Shown: one piece after another, positions 27,475 to 36,449 of the stretch | Position numbering within the stretch: position 1 is the first letter of the stretch | Layout of the letters: every line of letters starts with the position of its first letter | NCBI GenBank assembly: GCA_002238945.1 | Contig: MPNI01000004.1 | Span: forward strand, 1 to 64,000 | DNA: 64,000 nt | Direction: 5' to 3' | From: Proteobacteria bacterium bin106 | Lineage (GTDB): Bacteria; Bdellovibrionota_B; Oligoflexia; Oligoflexales; Bin106 | Position numbers and translations under genes: made by a program | Notes under the pieces: model-generated | What the model was told of the DNA's origin: nothing | Database searches by the model: none | What the model saw: the letters and a program-made list of their open reading frames with translations, nothing else

Positions 27475-28736
27475 TGAAAGCATTATGGGCTCTGGTTGTT
27501 TCTGGGTTGTTGGGCTATGTGGCTTACTATCTTTTTGCAGATGCTCCTTCATATACTTATAACCATTCCACTGACAAAGATGATGGCTCTTTTCTGTCAG
27601 GGTTAGGAGATCCTGCTTTGATTCCTTTGGTTTCGGTGGGAGAGTTCTTGATTCGCAGAGAAGATGTGGATTTTGAACATCAGCTTTATGATGCGGTACG
27701 TCATAAAAAGCTAGAAAGTCACGTAGAGCTTGCAGATCAGGATGATAACGAAAATGATCAGGATGATGACAGTGAGCAAGATTATGAAGCGAGTTTAAGG
27801 GTGTTTTTTTTGCAGTCATTGATCAAGCGTAAGCTGCTCTATGAGATGCTAAGTGATGATTCTCAATTTGATCCACGTGGAGAGGCTATCATGAGTGCCT
27901 GTGAGCAGGAATTTGAGGGCTATGTTGCAACTTTGCAAGAGATAAACGCATTAACTGCGTCGTTGCAAAAAGAAAAGTTGCGCTTGAGATTATGTGAATC
28001 CCGTGCTATTGCGGCGTATATAGACGAGCATATCAATGGCGATGTGCACGTCAGTGAAGCAGAGATCAAGGCGTATTATCAAGAGCATCGTATGGAGTTT
28101 TTTGCAGCAAAGAGAATCTTGATCCGTCATATTCATTTTGTGGATGAAAGATCGGCAAGAAAAGTAGCTGCAAAGGTTAATTCTCAAAACTTTGCTCGAT
28201 ATGCCCAAAAATATTCTATTGCTGCGGAGGCTTCTCAAGGAGGGCTTTTGGGCCCTTTTGCTGCCCATGAAATGCCACCTTTTTTTACTCAGGTTTTTCG
28301 TCTAAAGTTGCGTCGTGTGAGTTCTATTGTGAAATCTCCTTATGGCTATCATATCTTTTTGCCTTTAAAGAAATATCCTGAAAAGATATTTTCGTTAAGT
28401 GAAGTTCGCAACACCATTGTTCAACGTCTTGAGCAACAGTACAAAAAAGAGCGTTATCAGGAGTGGTTTCAGTTAGCCTTAAACACTGTACCGGTGAGGT
28501 TTGCTAGTCATCCAGAACAGCTACCACATCTGTTGTTAACTCATAACAACAAGCACAACTATAAGAATAACAACAAGATAAGCTATTCTATGATGTCTTC
28601 AGACACACCTTCAAAGTCCGTTTCCAGTGAGTCTACAGATCAGACAGATCAGGGATATAATCCGGCTTTTTCAACAACAGACCACTTAGAGCTCTTAGAT
28701 ATGCCAGCAAAAAACCCTAAACAGGAGTCTCCATGA
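27474..28736 (+). CDS. SurA/PpiC-type peptidyl-prolyl isomerase (parvulin domain)
   Basis: 420 residues with an N-terminal hydrophobic segment (ALWALVVSGLLGYVAYYLF) that is a signal anchor or signal peptide, a helical chaperone region, and a rotamase (parvulin) domain at about residues 200-310: AAKRILIRHIHF, SQGGLLGPF, IVKSPYGYHIFLPL. The C-terminal 60 residues are Asn/Ser/Thr-rich and probably disordered. It likely assists folding of outer-membrane proteins in the periplasm. ATG 27474 shares a base with the mfd stop. A second SurA-like gene follows with an ATGA overlap, so mfd and both chaperone genes form one transcription unit. Confidence 0.82.
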   Translation: MKALWALVVSGLLGYVAYYLFADAPSYTYNHSTDKDDGSFLSGLGDPALIPLVSVGEFLIRREDVDFEHQLYDAVRHKKLESHVELADQDDNENDQDDDSEQDYEASLRVFFLQSLIKRKLLYEMLSDDSQFDPRGEAIMSACEQEFEGYVATLQEINALTASLQKEKLRLRLCESRAIAAYIDEHINGDVHVSEAEIKAYYQEHRMEFFAAKRILIRHIHFVDERSARKVAAKVNSQNFARYAQKYSIAAEASQGGLLGPFAAHEMPPFFTQVFRLKLRRVSSIVKSPYGYHIFLPLKKYPEKIFSLSEVRNTIVQRLEQQYKKERYQEWFQLALNTVPVRFASHPEQLPHLLLTHNNKHNYKNNNKISYSMMSSDTPSKSVSSESTDQTDQGYNPAFSTTDHLELLDMPAKNPKQESP

Positions 28737-29785
28737 ATTGGTTTTTAGCTAAGCTTTTAGTTAAGCAATGGCGGAACAATCCACATAAGCTGGCACATAA
28801 GCTGGCACACAAGCTAACAAGAACAAGCGTGCTGTTTATGTATGTTAGCAAGCTGGTAGTACTTGTTGTGATGTTGTTTGTTATGGTATTTGGTGAAAAA
28901 GAAGCATATGGGCGGATGATCTATGATCGTATTGTGGGGGTGGCATCAGGACAGCCGGTGTTGCTGAGTGAGGTACGCAAGAAGGTGGATAAAGGCCCTT
29001 TGGTTTTTATCAGTGAGTATCCTTCAGATACCACTGATACGTTATTTGATCGTGCGTTACATGATGCTTTGAATTTTGCATTGATCAAGAATGCAGCAGC
29101 AGCTCGAGGCATTGAAGTAGAAGAGGGAGATGTGGATGAGCACATCATCCGTATCACTCAACAACAAAAGGCCACAGTTGAGGATTTAAAACAGTTTCTT
29201 CAGTCCCAGGGCATGAGTTACATGCAGTATCGTAAAGATCTTGCAGATCAGATCTTATGGCAAAAGTTTCAGGGTGTTGTTTTAATGCCAACGGTGAGGA
29301 TTTCAGATCGAAGATTAAAAGAGCATTATCACATGTCTTATCAACGCTCTCCTGATGATATTCGTTATAATCTTGAGGGTTTGTATGTTAGCTCAAAAAC
29401 ACTTGCTCAAAGATTGTATGAAAAACTGGCAAATAGGGAAATATCTGTGCAAGCTATGCGTGAGCCAAGTAAGCTTGATCTTGGCAGCCCAGATGTGGTG
29501 GTGAGGTATGATGATCTCGGAGCTATCGGTGATTCAGAGCTTAGTGAAGCGATACGTCTAGGGTTGAAGGGGCTTGAGGCAGGACGTTTTTCTCCTCCTA
29601 TACAAACAGGGACACAAAGTTATTATATACTCTACATCAAGGCACAAGAGGTTTCAGAGAAGCCGCATTATGTAGAAAAAAAAGAGGAATTAAGAGCTCT
29701 TGTGCGCAGTCAAGAGTTACGCTCAGCTCTTAGGACTTTTTTGCACACAGAACGCTCAAAAGAGGCCATATATATCACTCCTTGA
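28733..29785 (+). CDS. SurA-like periplasmic chaperone, without a clear isomerase domain
   Basis: 350 residues. A long N-terminal region contains a 12-bp repeat (H-K-L-A units) followed by a hydrophobic segment (LVVLVVMLFVMVFGE). The mature part opens with IYDRIVGVASGQPVLLSEVRKKV, matching the SurA N-terminal motif 'd.iv..Vn...It.sel', and continues with SYMQYRKDLADQILWQKF. The expected parvulin domain region (RYNLEGLYV... to YYILYIKA) is weak and lacks the G-G-.-.-G-.-. core seen in the previous gene. The start overlaps the upstream stop by four bases. It probably works with the preceding protein in outer-membrane biogenesis. Confidence 0.75.
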   Translation: MNWFLAKLLVKQWRNNPHKLAHKLAHKLTRTSVLFMYVSKLVVLVVMLFVMVFGEKEAYGRMIYDRIVGVASGQPVLLSEVRKKVDKGPLVFISEYPSDTTDTLFDRALHDALNFALIKNAAAARGIEVEEGDVDEHIIRITQQQKATVEDLKQFLQSQGMSYMQYRKDLADQILWQKFQGVVLMPTVRISDRRLKEHYHMSYQRSPDDIRYNLEGLYVSSKTLAQRLYEKLANREISVQAMREPSKLDLGSPDVVVRYDDLGAIGDSELSEAIRLGLKGLEAGRFSPPIQTGTQSYYILYIKAQEVSEKPHYVEKKEELRALVRSQELRSALRTFLHTERSKEAIYITP

Positions 29786-29820
29786 GTGTGTTATCGTGGT
29801 GGAATATGGAAGGATCTTGT

Positions 29821-29897
29821 GGTGGCTATGGTGAAGTGGTTAACACTCCGGACTGTGAATCCGGCATTCGAGGGTTCAAATCCCTCTAGTCACCCCA
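29821..29897 (+). tRNA. tRNA-His (anticodon GTG)
   Basis: A full cloverleaf: acceptor GTGGCTA/TAGTCAC, anticodon stem CCGGA/TCCGG with loop CTGTGAA (anticodon GTG at 29855-29857), T-arm GAGGG-TTCAAAT-CCCTC. The extra G at position -1 (29821) and C at the discriminator position are the hallmarks of histidine tRNA, and CCA is encoded. Confidence 0.96.
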
Positions 29898-29947
29898 TTT
29901 TTAAGTAGCTTGAGTAGCTTAATGGAACAGCTTTTCTGTAAGTCTCA

Positions 29948-32026
29948 TTATTGGTAGCGTTCTTGTAGATTTTCTGGGCTATAAGAATCCATATACTCGC
30001 TTGGGATTTCTTTGAGAAAGCGAGAGGGTTTGAAGCATTTGTGTTCATTGTAAACCCGTTTGAGAGCAGCTGTGGTAAGGGTGAGTTTGGCTTTGGTGCG
30101 AGTGATGCCCACATACAACAATCTGCGTTCTTCTTCGATATCTTCATCTTTTAAGCTTGCAGCATGGGGCAGTAGGCCATCGTCACAGCCGATAATATAA
30201 ACCCGTGGATATTCTAAGCCTTTTGAGGCATGCAAACTCATCAAACTGACCCCTTCAAGGTCTTCATTTTCGCTTCCTAGTAAGGATACATCTTGTAGCC
30301 AATGGGCAAGATTATTCTGTGGTGCTGCGGAGGCATAGGCTGCTATAGCTGCACCGAGTTCTTTGGTGTTTTCGAGTTTATCTTGATAAATATCTGGGTA
30401 GTGGGATTGCAGGTAATTCAGGTAGGGAACATGTGCCAAAAAGACACTGATCACATCTTCGAGAGGAGAAGAAAGCAGTTCTTTTCTGAGGTTGTTAAGT
30501 TCTGTGTAAAGGGATGTGGCTATGGATATAAGGCGAGGTTTTAAGCCTTTGAGAATAGAGTTTTTGGGATCTTCATAGATGGTTTCAATAACATCATACA
30601 AAGATAGATAGTGTTGATGTGCTACAAGAGAGAGGGCTTCGATGCTTTTGCTGCCCAATCCTCTTGAGGGTGTTTTGATAAGGCGGAGAAAGGCTGCATC
30701 GTCTTTGTGATTTACGCAAAGACGAAAGTAAGCCAGGATATCTTTGATTTCACTGCGATCGTAGAAGCGTAAAGAACCATAGATTTTATAAGGGATATTA
30801 TAAAATGTCAGTCGGTCTTCGATTTCTCGTGATTGGGCATTGGTGCGATAAAAGATGGCCACATCGGTGAGAGGGAATGAGGACTGTTCTTGTTGGATCA
30901 AACGACAGACAGTGTCAGCTTCTGTGGTACCATCACGGGTTTTGATGAGTTCGATGCGATGGCCGGGAGGGGCTTCTGTCCATAGCTTTTTGTCGGCTCG
31001 TTTAGTATTGCGGCTAATGAGAGCATTGGCTGCTGCGATGATATGGCCTGTGGATCGGTAGTTTTGTTCAAGGTGGATGATAGTGCTGTGTTGGAAGTTA
31101 GCTTGAAAGTTCAGGATATTATAAGGATCAGCTCCTCTCCAAGAGTAGATAGCTTGATCATCATCTCCCACCACCATGAGATTATGTGGTTTGGGGGTGA
31201 GGTGATTAAGGAGTTCAAATTGGCTCACATTCACATCTTGATATTCATCTACTAAAAAGAACTCGTATTGGCTCATTAAGGCTTCTTTGACATCTTTGTG
31301 TGTACGCAACAAGGTGAGCATATTAAGGAGAAGATCAGAGAAATCCATGCTGTGGTTGTGTTTGAGTGTTCGTTGGTAATCAGCATAAATTTTATGAAGA
31401 AAAGCCAGCTTAGAATCATTGCATATGGCTACAGTTGCTGGAGCATGAGGAATCAGCCCCTGTCCTTTCAGGCGTTGAATGGCTTCACGGTATTCGGCTG
31501 TGGGCTTGCGTTGAGGCTCTTCTTCCACAGACGAAGCTTGCCATAAGTTGGTCTTATTGACGTAAGTTTCTGCTGAAGAGGTATCCTCATAGCGTTGAAT
31601 GATTTTTTTGAGGACATGATCGGATTCTTTGGTATCAAGGATGGAAAAGTGGGATTCAAAACCTAAGTGGTGAGCAAATTGTCTGAGCCATTTGGCGGAA
31701 GCGCTATGAAAAGTGGATATCAGACAATGGCGACATTTGGCATTGAGTGCGATGGCTCGCTCTTTCATTTCTTTGGCAGCTTTGTTGGTAAAGGTGAGAG
31801 CGCAAATGGATTCTGGGTTGATATGATGGGTTTCAATGAGTTGAACAATACGGTGGACAATCACTCGTGTTTTTCCGCTGCCTGCTCCTGCAAACACCAA
31901 TGCAGGGCCATGCAAATGCGCCACAGCTTGACGTTGTGGCGCATTGAGCTCTTCAGCGAAGGTGTGTTGGATAGTATCTGAGGTGTGTGGTTCCATAAGA
32001 GTTTTCCGTGATAGAGCACTTACCAT
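29948..32026 (-). CDS. UvrD/PcrA/Rep-type superfamily 1 DNA helicase
   Basis: 692 residues. Helicase motifs appear in order: LNAPQRQAV (Q motif), FAGAGSGKTRVI (motif I), ALTFTNKAAKEM (Ia), FFLVDEYQDVN (II), VVGDDDQAIYSWRGAD (III), LEQNYRST (IV), VSLMSLHASKGLEYPRVYIIG (V) and EERRLLYVGITRTK (VI). It unwinds DNA 3' to 5' in repair or removes recombinase filaments. The Tudor-like C-terminal tail of PcrA/UvrD is not present, so Rep-like function is equally possible. ATG 31996 (MEPHTS) is an alternative start. It is convergent with the surA operon and tRNA-His. Confidence 0.93.
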   Translation of the reverse strand: MVSALSRKTLMEPHTSDTIQHTFAEELNAPQRQAVAHLHGPALVFAGAGSGKTRVIVHRIVQLIETHHINPESICALTFTNKAAKEMKERAIALNAKCRHCLISTFHSASAKWLRQFAHHLGFESHFSILDTKESDHVLKKIIQRYEDTSSAETYVNKTNLWQASSVEEEPQRKPTAEYREAIQRLKGQGLIPHAPATVAICNDSKLAFLHKIYADYQRTLKHNHSMDFSDLLLNMLTLLRTHKDVKEALMSQYEFFLVDEYQDVNVSQFELLNHLTPKPHNLMVVGDDDQAIYSWRGADPYNILNFQANFQHSTIIHLEQNYRSTGHIIAAANALISRNTKRADKKLWTEAPPGHRIELIKTRDGTTEADTVCRLIQQEQSSFPLTDVAIFYRTNAQSREIEDRLTFYNIPYKIYGSLRFYDRSEIKDILAYFRLCVNHKDDAAFLRLIKTPSRGLGSKSIEALSLVAHQHYLSLYDVIETIYEDPKNSILKGLKPRLISIATSLYTELNNLRKELLSSPLEDVISVFLAHVPYLNYLQSHYPDIYQDKLENTKELGAAIAAYASAAPQNNLAHWLQDVSLLGSENEDLEGVSLMSLHASKGLEYPRVYIIGCDDGLLPHAASLKDEDIEEERRLLYVGITRTKAKLTLTTAALKRVYNEHKCFKPSRFLKEIPSEYMDSYSPENLQERYQ

Positions 32027-32041
32027 GAATGGGCCATCATA

Positions 32042-33007
32042 CTAGGTGGTAGCTGTTAAGGCCATAAGTCCTATGTAAATGACATAGCCGGCAAGCATGA
32101 GACCTGCGCTGATTAAGCGAGCTTGGCGCTGCTTCCACCATTCAAAGCGCAGACCTACCCATAATAGGATAGCAAGAAGTAAAGCGAGTAATATATCTCG
32201 ATAAATCACTTCGGAAGTAAGGGTGTCTTTAAGTGGTGAGATGAGACCAGCAGATCCTATAACCAAAAGAGTGTTTAACATATTGGAACCCACAATGTTT
32301 CCTACCACTAAGCCCATTTGATGTTTCTTAACAGCAAGATATGAAGACATCAATTCCGGCAAAGAACTGCCTAAGGCGAGGATAGTGAGTCCCACAAAGG
32401 TTTCTTCAACATGTGCTGCTTGAGCTGCCTTCACAGCACTCCATGCCACCAATCGTGCACTACCGATAACCACAAGCATAGCTACTATGAGTTTGATGTA
32501 ATCTCTACGGGTGATAATATCTACAGACTTTGTGCTATCAAGAGAAGGTGTGGGTTGGGTGTTTGTGAGTTGTTTGAAGAGAAAAACTCCAAAAAAACCC
32601 ATAAGAAGTAAACTATCAAGACGCAGTAAAGATTGATTCCAAGCAGTTAGTCCAAGCAATAAAGCACTGGCAAGGACCAGTTGAAAGCTAGCAGGTGCGT
32701 GATGACGAGAGTCACAAAAAGCCCCTTTTGTCCAAAAGAGAGCAAAAGCAAAAACACAGATGATATTAGCTGTGTTAGATCCCACAACACTGCCCAAAGC
32801 TAACAGGGTGCTATCGCTGCTAGCAGCAGCGATAGCAATACCCAGCTCTGGAAGAGACGTACCAAACCCCACCACAAAGACGCCAATCACAAAAGGAGAG
32901 AACTTGTGGTAAGTAAAGATTTCTATAGCACTATCAAGAAATATCTCTGTGCTTTTAAGCAATATCCATAGCCCTAGCAAAAGAAATACTAAATAAAGGA
33001 TAATCAC
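32042..33007 (-). CDS. CaCA-family sodium/calcium exchanger (YrbG-like)
   Basis: 321 residues with about ten membrane segments in two inverted halves. Both signature alpha-repeats are present: VVGFGTSLPELGIAIAAA with GSVVGSNTANI in the first half and LALGSSLPELMSSYLAV with GNIVGSNMLN in the second. The two Glu residues in LPEL are the cation ligands. It lies 15 bases after the start side of the helicase gene, on the same strand, but there is no functional link. The cation used is inferred from the family. Confidence 0.93.
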   Translation of the reverse strand: MIILYLVFLLLGLWILLKSTEIFLDSAIEIFTYHKFSPFVIGVFVVGFGTSLPELGIAIAAASSDSTLLALGSVVGSNTANIICVFAFALFWTKGAFCDSRHHAPASFQLVLASALLLGLTAWNQSLLRLDSLLLMGFFGVFLFKQLTNTQPTPSLDSTKSVDIITRRDYIKLIVAMLVVIGSARLVAWSAVKAAQAAHVEETFVGLTILALGSSLPELMSSYLAVKKHQMGLVVGNIVGSNMLNTLLVIGSAGLISPLKDTLTSEVIYRDILLALLLAILLWVGLRFEWWKQRQARLISAGLMLAGYVIYIGLMALTATT

Positions 33008-33120
33008 GAGTGTCTCTGTGTTAGTGTGAATGGGTGGGGTTTGTGATATATAAGCTGAGAGTTATCGTTTATTTGTGTCTGTTAAACGTGTCTGTTAAAC
33101 ATAAGGAGAAATGTGGTTAG

Positions 33121-33792
33121 ATGCTATCATTCAAACATACATTAAAAGGTAAGGGCTGTTGGTGGTTATATGGGATTTTTGTCTGGATATGGATGGCTTT
33201 GCCTGCATTTTCGATGGAGGCTCGTTTTGACACCAAAAATTTTGTGCAATATATAAACAGCCAAGATGGTGGGTTATCTTTAGGGGTTGATGTGGTCGTG
33301 TTACATACTCTAAAGGATGCAGATAAGCAGGATACAGCATGGTCTGTGTTGTTAGGTGGGCATGTGAGTTACCCCAAAAGTAATAACAAGGCCATCTATC
33401 CATGGGGGGGTTCTGTGGGAGCTCGTTATTTTGGCATACCTTTTGGCGAGAGGATAAAACCTTATTTTATAGGTTTTATGGGTTATAGCCAAGGCAATTT
33501 TCAGTGTATAGGTAAACCAGAGCGCTCAGAGGCCATCGAAGATAATAATAATGATCAAAAAGGGATCAAGATGACCTGTCATTACGGCTATGTAAATGTG
33601 GACGTGCGTGCCGGTGTGCACTTTGAATTAACTAAGACATTTTATGTGTTTCTTGAAGACAATTTGTTTGTTATCTATCCGTGGCGGGTAAATGAGCATC
33701 CTCAAGATGGTGTGACAACCCAAGTGGCTATTTTTAGTCGCGAAGGACCAGTTTTGTCTTCGCTGCGTCTTGGTTTAGGGGTGGTGTTTTGA
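33121..33792 (+). CDS. Probable small outer-membrane beta-barrel protein 1
   Basis: 223 residues. A signal peptide (GIFVWIWMALPAFSMEA) is followed by alternating hydrophobic strands such as WSVLLGGHVSY, GGSVGARYFGI, KPYFIGFMGYSQGNF, VDVRAGVHFELTKTFYVFLEDNLFVIYP, and a C-terminal strand LRLGLGVVF ending in Phe, the usual barrel-assembly signal. The number of strands suggests a small barrel of about eight. Two similar genes follow. The stop overlaps the next gene's start (TGATG), so the two are coupled. Function unknown. Confidence 0.65.
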   Translation: MLSFKHTLKGKGCWWLYGIFVWIWMALPAFSMEARFDTKNFVQYINSQDGGLSLGVDVVVLHTLKDADKQDTAWSVLLGGHVSYPKSNNKAIYPWGGSVGARYFGIPFGERIKPYFIGFMGYSQGNFQCIGKPERSEAIEDNNNDQKGIKMTCHYGYVNVDVRAGVHFELTKTFYVFLEDNLFVIYPWRVNEHPQDGVTTQVAIFSREGPVLSSLRLGLGVVF

Positions 33793-34538
33793 TGAAGAGC
33801 TCTGTGGTATGTCTTGGTTGTATGGTGTGTGTTTGGCTGCTGTGTGTTGCCGAAGTAGCCTACAGCACAGAGATCAGTGCTGCTGGTCATAATAATCTAG
33901 TGGTTAACGAAAATTCGAGTTCTATTGCTGTAGGCTTTAGTCTCGATATCCGTGTTGTGGAGCCCCTGCAAGATGAAGAACAGCAGGATGAAGAAGGGAA
34001 AAAACCAACAGAGAACACAACAGGGCTAAGCAAGGATAGTGCTAGCTCAGAAACTAGCTCAGAAACCAGCTCAGAGCCGTCGTTTGTTAAAGGTATGCTG
34101 CAGCGTGCCTTTAAGGGAAGTGAGGATGTGTGGTCAGGGGTTTTGGGTTTTTCTTTCAATAATGAATCGCTTGGGCCGAGAAATTTTTATGTGTATGCAG
34201 GATTGCGTTACATGTTTGCTCCCTTCACTAAGAGCATCCGTGCTTATGGGTTATCCACACTGGGTTATGCGCAAAGGAAAGAGCTATGCCAGCGGCAGGA
34301 TGGCAAGCAGGGCGGAGAGTCATGTGTAAATAGCTTTGTACCATGGAATATTTATGCAGGTGTTCATGTGTCTGTAACACCTCGATTTTTTCTATACCTA
34401 GAAAACAAAGTTGTGCAGATTATTCCTTATTTTCGCTTACGCTACGATGATGGTAGTAGTCGTGTGGTGAGTAATGCATCTGTGACGGGTTTTCATTTTG
34501 CTAGTAGTCTCGCTTTAGGCTTTGGTGTCAAGATCTAA
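33792..34538 (+). CDS. Probable small outer-membrane beta-barrel protein 2
   Basis: 248 residues with a signal peptide (CLGCMVCVWLLCVAEVAYST) and the same barrel plan as the previous gene: WSGVLGFSF, FYVYAGLRYMF, AYGLSTLGYAQ, NIYAGVHVSVTPRFFLYLENKVVQIIPYF and the end strand FASSLALGFGVKI. After the first strands there is a long acidic Ser/Glu/Thr loop (about residues 60-100), partly from a 12-bp repeat at 34046 encoding S-S-E-T units; this would be an extended loop, possibly surface-exposed and variable. Start at ATG 33792 overlapping the previous stop. Nearly identical N-terminus to the gene at 34792. Confidence 0.65.
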   Translation: MKSSVVCLGCMVCVWLLCVAEVAYSTEISAAGHNNLVVNENSSSIAVGFSLDIRVVEPLQDEEQQDEEGKKPTENTTGLSKDSASSETSSETSSEPSFVKGMLQRAFKGSEDVWSGVLGFSFNNESLGPRNFYVYAGLRYMFAPFTKSIRAYGLSTLGYAQRKELCQRQDGKQGGESCVNSFVPWNIYAGVHVSVTPRFFLYLENKVVQIIPYFRLRYDDGSSRVVSNASVTGFHFASSLALGFGVKI

Positions 34539-34555
34539 GCTATGTGTAGCATGTA

Positions 34556-34791
34556 AGCAAGCCATCGCTGGTTGTTTTTTTCCTAAATTCTAAAGCATGC
34601 GTGTTTCTTTTCGAGCTTTTTCAAAACTGTCATGTCTTGTTGGATCAAATGGGTGGCTTTGCCTGCATTTGTGATGAAGGTTCTTCTTGGCTCCCAAAGT
34701 TTTGTGCAATATATAAACAGTCACAATACTCGGCTATGAGAGGTTGATATGCCTTTGATCTGTCATTATCGCAGTTAGGGGTCGTGTTTTG
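34556..34791 (+). pseudogene. Fused remnant: response-regulator tail and barrel gene 1 fragments
   Basis: Between barrel genes 2 and 3. The first part (about 34590-34640) matches the 3' end of the response-regulator gene near 35545-35625 (TTTTTCAAA, CCTTGTTGGATCA). The middle (about 34660-34720) matches barrel gene 1 around its signal peptide (GGCTTTGCCTGCATTT, TTTTGTGCAATATATAAACAG). The last bases match the end of barrel gene 1, up to the TGATGAAGAGC that starts gene 3. It is an internally deleted copy left by a tandem duplication. Confidence 0.8.
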
Positions 34792-35484
34792 ATGAAGAGC
34801 TCTGTGGTATGTCTTGGTTGTATGGTGTGTGTTTGGCTGCTATGTGGTGTTGAAGTAGCTTACAGCACAGAGATCAGTGCTGCTGGTCTTCAGAAGCTAG
34901 CGGTTAACGAAGAGTCGCGTTTCATTGCTGCAGGTTTTGGTGTTGATATCCGTGTTGTGGAGCCCTTGCAAGATGAAGAAAGGCAGGATAAAGAACAGCA
35001 GGATGAAAAAGGAAAAAACCCAACAGAGAACACAACAGGGCTAAGCAAGGATAGTGCTAGCTCAGAAACTCGTTTAGAAACTAGCTCAGAGCGGTCATTT
35101 GCTAAGAGCATGCTGCAGGATGTTTTTAAGGGAAGTGGGGATGTGTGGTCAGGGGTTTTGGGTTTTTCTTTGGAAAATGTATCACTTGGCCTGCGAGATT
35201 TTTCGGTGTATGCAGGATTGCGTTACATGCTTGATCCTTTCATAAGGATCATCCGTGCTTATGGATTATCCACACTGGGTTACGCAAAAAGTAGTGGGTT
35301 ATGCCAGCGTCAGGATAGCAAGCAGAGGGAAGAGTCATGTGTAAGAAGCATTATGGTATGGGATATTTATGTGGGTGTTCATGTGTCTGTAACACCTCGA
35401 TTTTTTCTATATCTAGAAAGCAAAGTTATGCGCATTGTTCCTTTTGTTAATCGTTTCGCTTTGGGCTTTGGTGTCAAGATCTAA
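34792..35484 (+). CDS. Probable small outer-membrane beta-barrel protein 3
   Basis: 230 residues, closely similar to barrel gene 2 over the signal peptide, the first strands (VDIRVVEPLQDEE), the acidic loop and the strands AYGLSTLGYAK and VHVSVTPRFFLYLESKV. Near the C-terminus it lacks the last loop of gene 2 and goes directly into VNRFALGFGVKI, so one strand pair is shortened. The loop between strands one and two differs in length (extra ERQDKEQQDE), the main site of divergence. The 50 bases after both stops are also repeated. Confidence 0.65.
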   Translation: MKSSVVCLGCMVCVWLLCGVEVAYSTEISAAGLQKLAVNEESRFIAAGFGVDIRVVEPLQDEERQDKEQQDEKGKNPTENTTGLSKDSASSETRLETSSERSFAKSMLQDVFKGSGDVWSGVLGFSLENVSLGLRDFSVYAGLRYMLDPFIRIIRAYGLSTLGYAKSSGLCQRQDSKQREESCVRSIMVWDIYVGVHVSVTPRFFLYLESKVMRIVPFVNRFALGFGVKI

Positions 35485-35538
35485 GCTATGTGTAGCATGT
35501 AAGCAAGCCATCGCTGGTTGTTTTTTTCCCAAAGCAGT

Positions 35539-36030
35539 TTATGCGCGTTTCTTCTTGTTTGTTGCTGGTTGTTTTTGTGATGTTTCGGACTTTTTCAAAG
35601 CGGTTACGCCTTGTTGGATCAGTGTGTGAATGTCTGATATTTCAAGAGGTTTTTGTTGCCAAGCAGCGGTGTCGTTGAGAATGGATTTGCGTGAGGTTTC
35701 AGGTAGTGGTGCTTCACTCATCATCAACACAGCGATATGGGGATATAACTCCTGGATTTGTCTGAGTAGCCACATACCATTGTGTCCGGGCATTTCATAG
35801 TCTGTTAAGACCATATCGATGTTATGAAGGCTGAGGTGCTTTAAGGCTCCTGTGGCATCGGATGCCACATAGATAGCTGCAAAGTATTGGCTGAGGTGGA
35901 TTTTGAAGAATTTGACCAAAGAGGTATCATCGTCAACCACAAGCAAAGATAGATTTTTGCATCCTTTGTACTTTGATGGATATCGGAATTCTTTCTTAGG
36001 TTTGTTTTTATCTTGGGAGTGGTAATACAT
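35539..36030 (-). CDS. Stand-alone response regulator receiver protein
   Basis: 163 residues with a single CheY-like domain between about 28 and 145. Acidic residues DDD (LLVVDDDTS), the phospho-acceptor Asp in VLTDYEMPGHNG, the Ser of LMMSEAPLP and Lys in QQKPLE are all in place. There is no output domain; the last 20 residues are Lys/Gln-rich. No histidine kinase gene is adjacent, so its partner must be elsewhere. It could act like CheY or relay phosphate. Its 3' end was partly copied into the remnant near 34600. Confidence 0.88.
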   Translation of the reverse strand: MYYHSQDKNKPKKEFRYPSKYKGCKNLSLLVVDDDTSLVKFFKIHLSQYFAAIYVASDATGALKHLSLHNIDMVLTDYEMPGHNGMWLLRQIQELYPHIAVLMMSEAPLPETSRKSILNDTAAWQQKPLEISDIHTLIQQGVTALKKSETSQKQPATNKKKRA

Positions 36031-36349
36031 GGTTTGTGGTTCTCTTTATGGTTATGTAGGGAGAGGTCCGTTGAGTACATGAACAGAAACATTCCATCCA
36101 GTTTAAGGAACACTCTTCATATAAAACGGTACTTTTCGCCTGTAACTTTAGGGGTTTATCTGTGGCGTTATCGAAGCAGCTCTCATGAGCTGCTTTTTTG
36201 CTGTATATTAAAGAGATCTCTTTAATACTTGAAGAGAGGCTAGCTAGGGCTAGAAACCAGCTTAAAAAGCGTTTATAATAGTCTGAGTTCTCGTGATGAA
36301 CATGGATCATTACATTAAGACGAGTTTGGAAGACTCATCGATCGATAGT
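36031..36349. other. Intergenic region before fur, possible small RNA
   Basis: The stretch between the divergent response-regulator and fur genes. No convincing protein gene is seen on either strand. A strong intrinsic terminator on the plus strand at 36175-36199 has no known upstream gene, so a short transcript starting within 36031-36150 is possible. Confidence 0.35.
36175..36199 (+). terminator. Intrinsic terminator
   Basis: Stem AGCAGCTC / GAGCTGCT with loop TCAT, followed directly by a run of T. It points rightward, away from the response regulator and before fur, so the transcript it ends is not an annotated gene. Confidence 0.75.
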
Positions 36350-36403
36350 TTATGGATAGCTTATAGATAGCTTATAGATAGCTTATAGATAGCTTATAGA
36401 TAG
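36350..36403. repeat. 11-bp tandem repeat upstream of fur
   Basis: About 4.9 copies of TTATAGATAGC, ending 46 bases before the fur start codon. Each unit contains a TATAGAT string that resembles a -10 box, and the 11-bp period is close to one helical turn, so copy number would change distance to upstream elements while keeping the helix face. Confidence 0.9.
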
Positions 36404-36430
36404 ATAGCTTTAGAGGTTACTTCACATATC

Positions 36431-36444
36431 ATAATGAGAACCAT
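36431..36444 (+). promoter_or_regulatory. Fur-box-like site over the fur ribosome site
   Basis: ATAATGAGAACCAT matches 12 of 14 positions of the central Fur box ATAATGATAATCAT and lies five bases before the start codon. This suggests that Fur represses its own gene. Confidence 0.55.
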
Positions 36445-36449
36445 ATACC

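Noticed and set aside
32817-32843. Palindrome around CTAGCAGCAG-type sequence
   Set aside because: It lies inside the exchanger gene and reflects Ala-Ala-Ala-Ser codons rather than a separate site.
36008-36310. 100-codon minus-strand frame upstream of the response regulator
   Set aside because: Composition is not protein-like, it crosses the orphan terminator and has no ribosome site.
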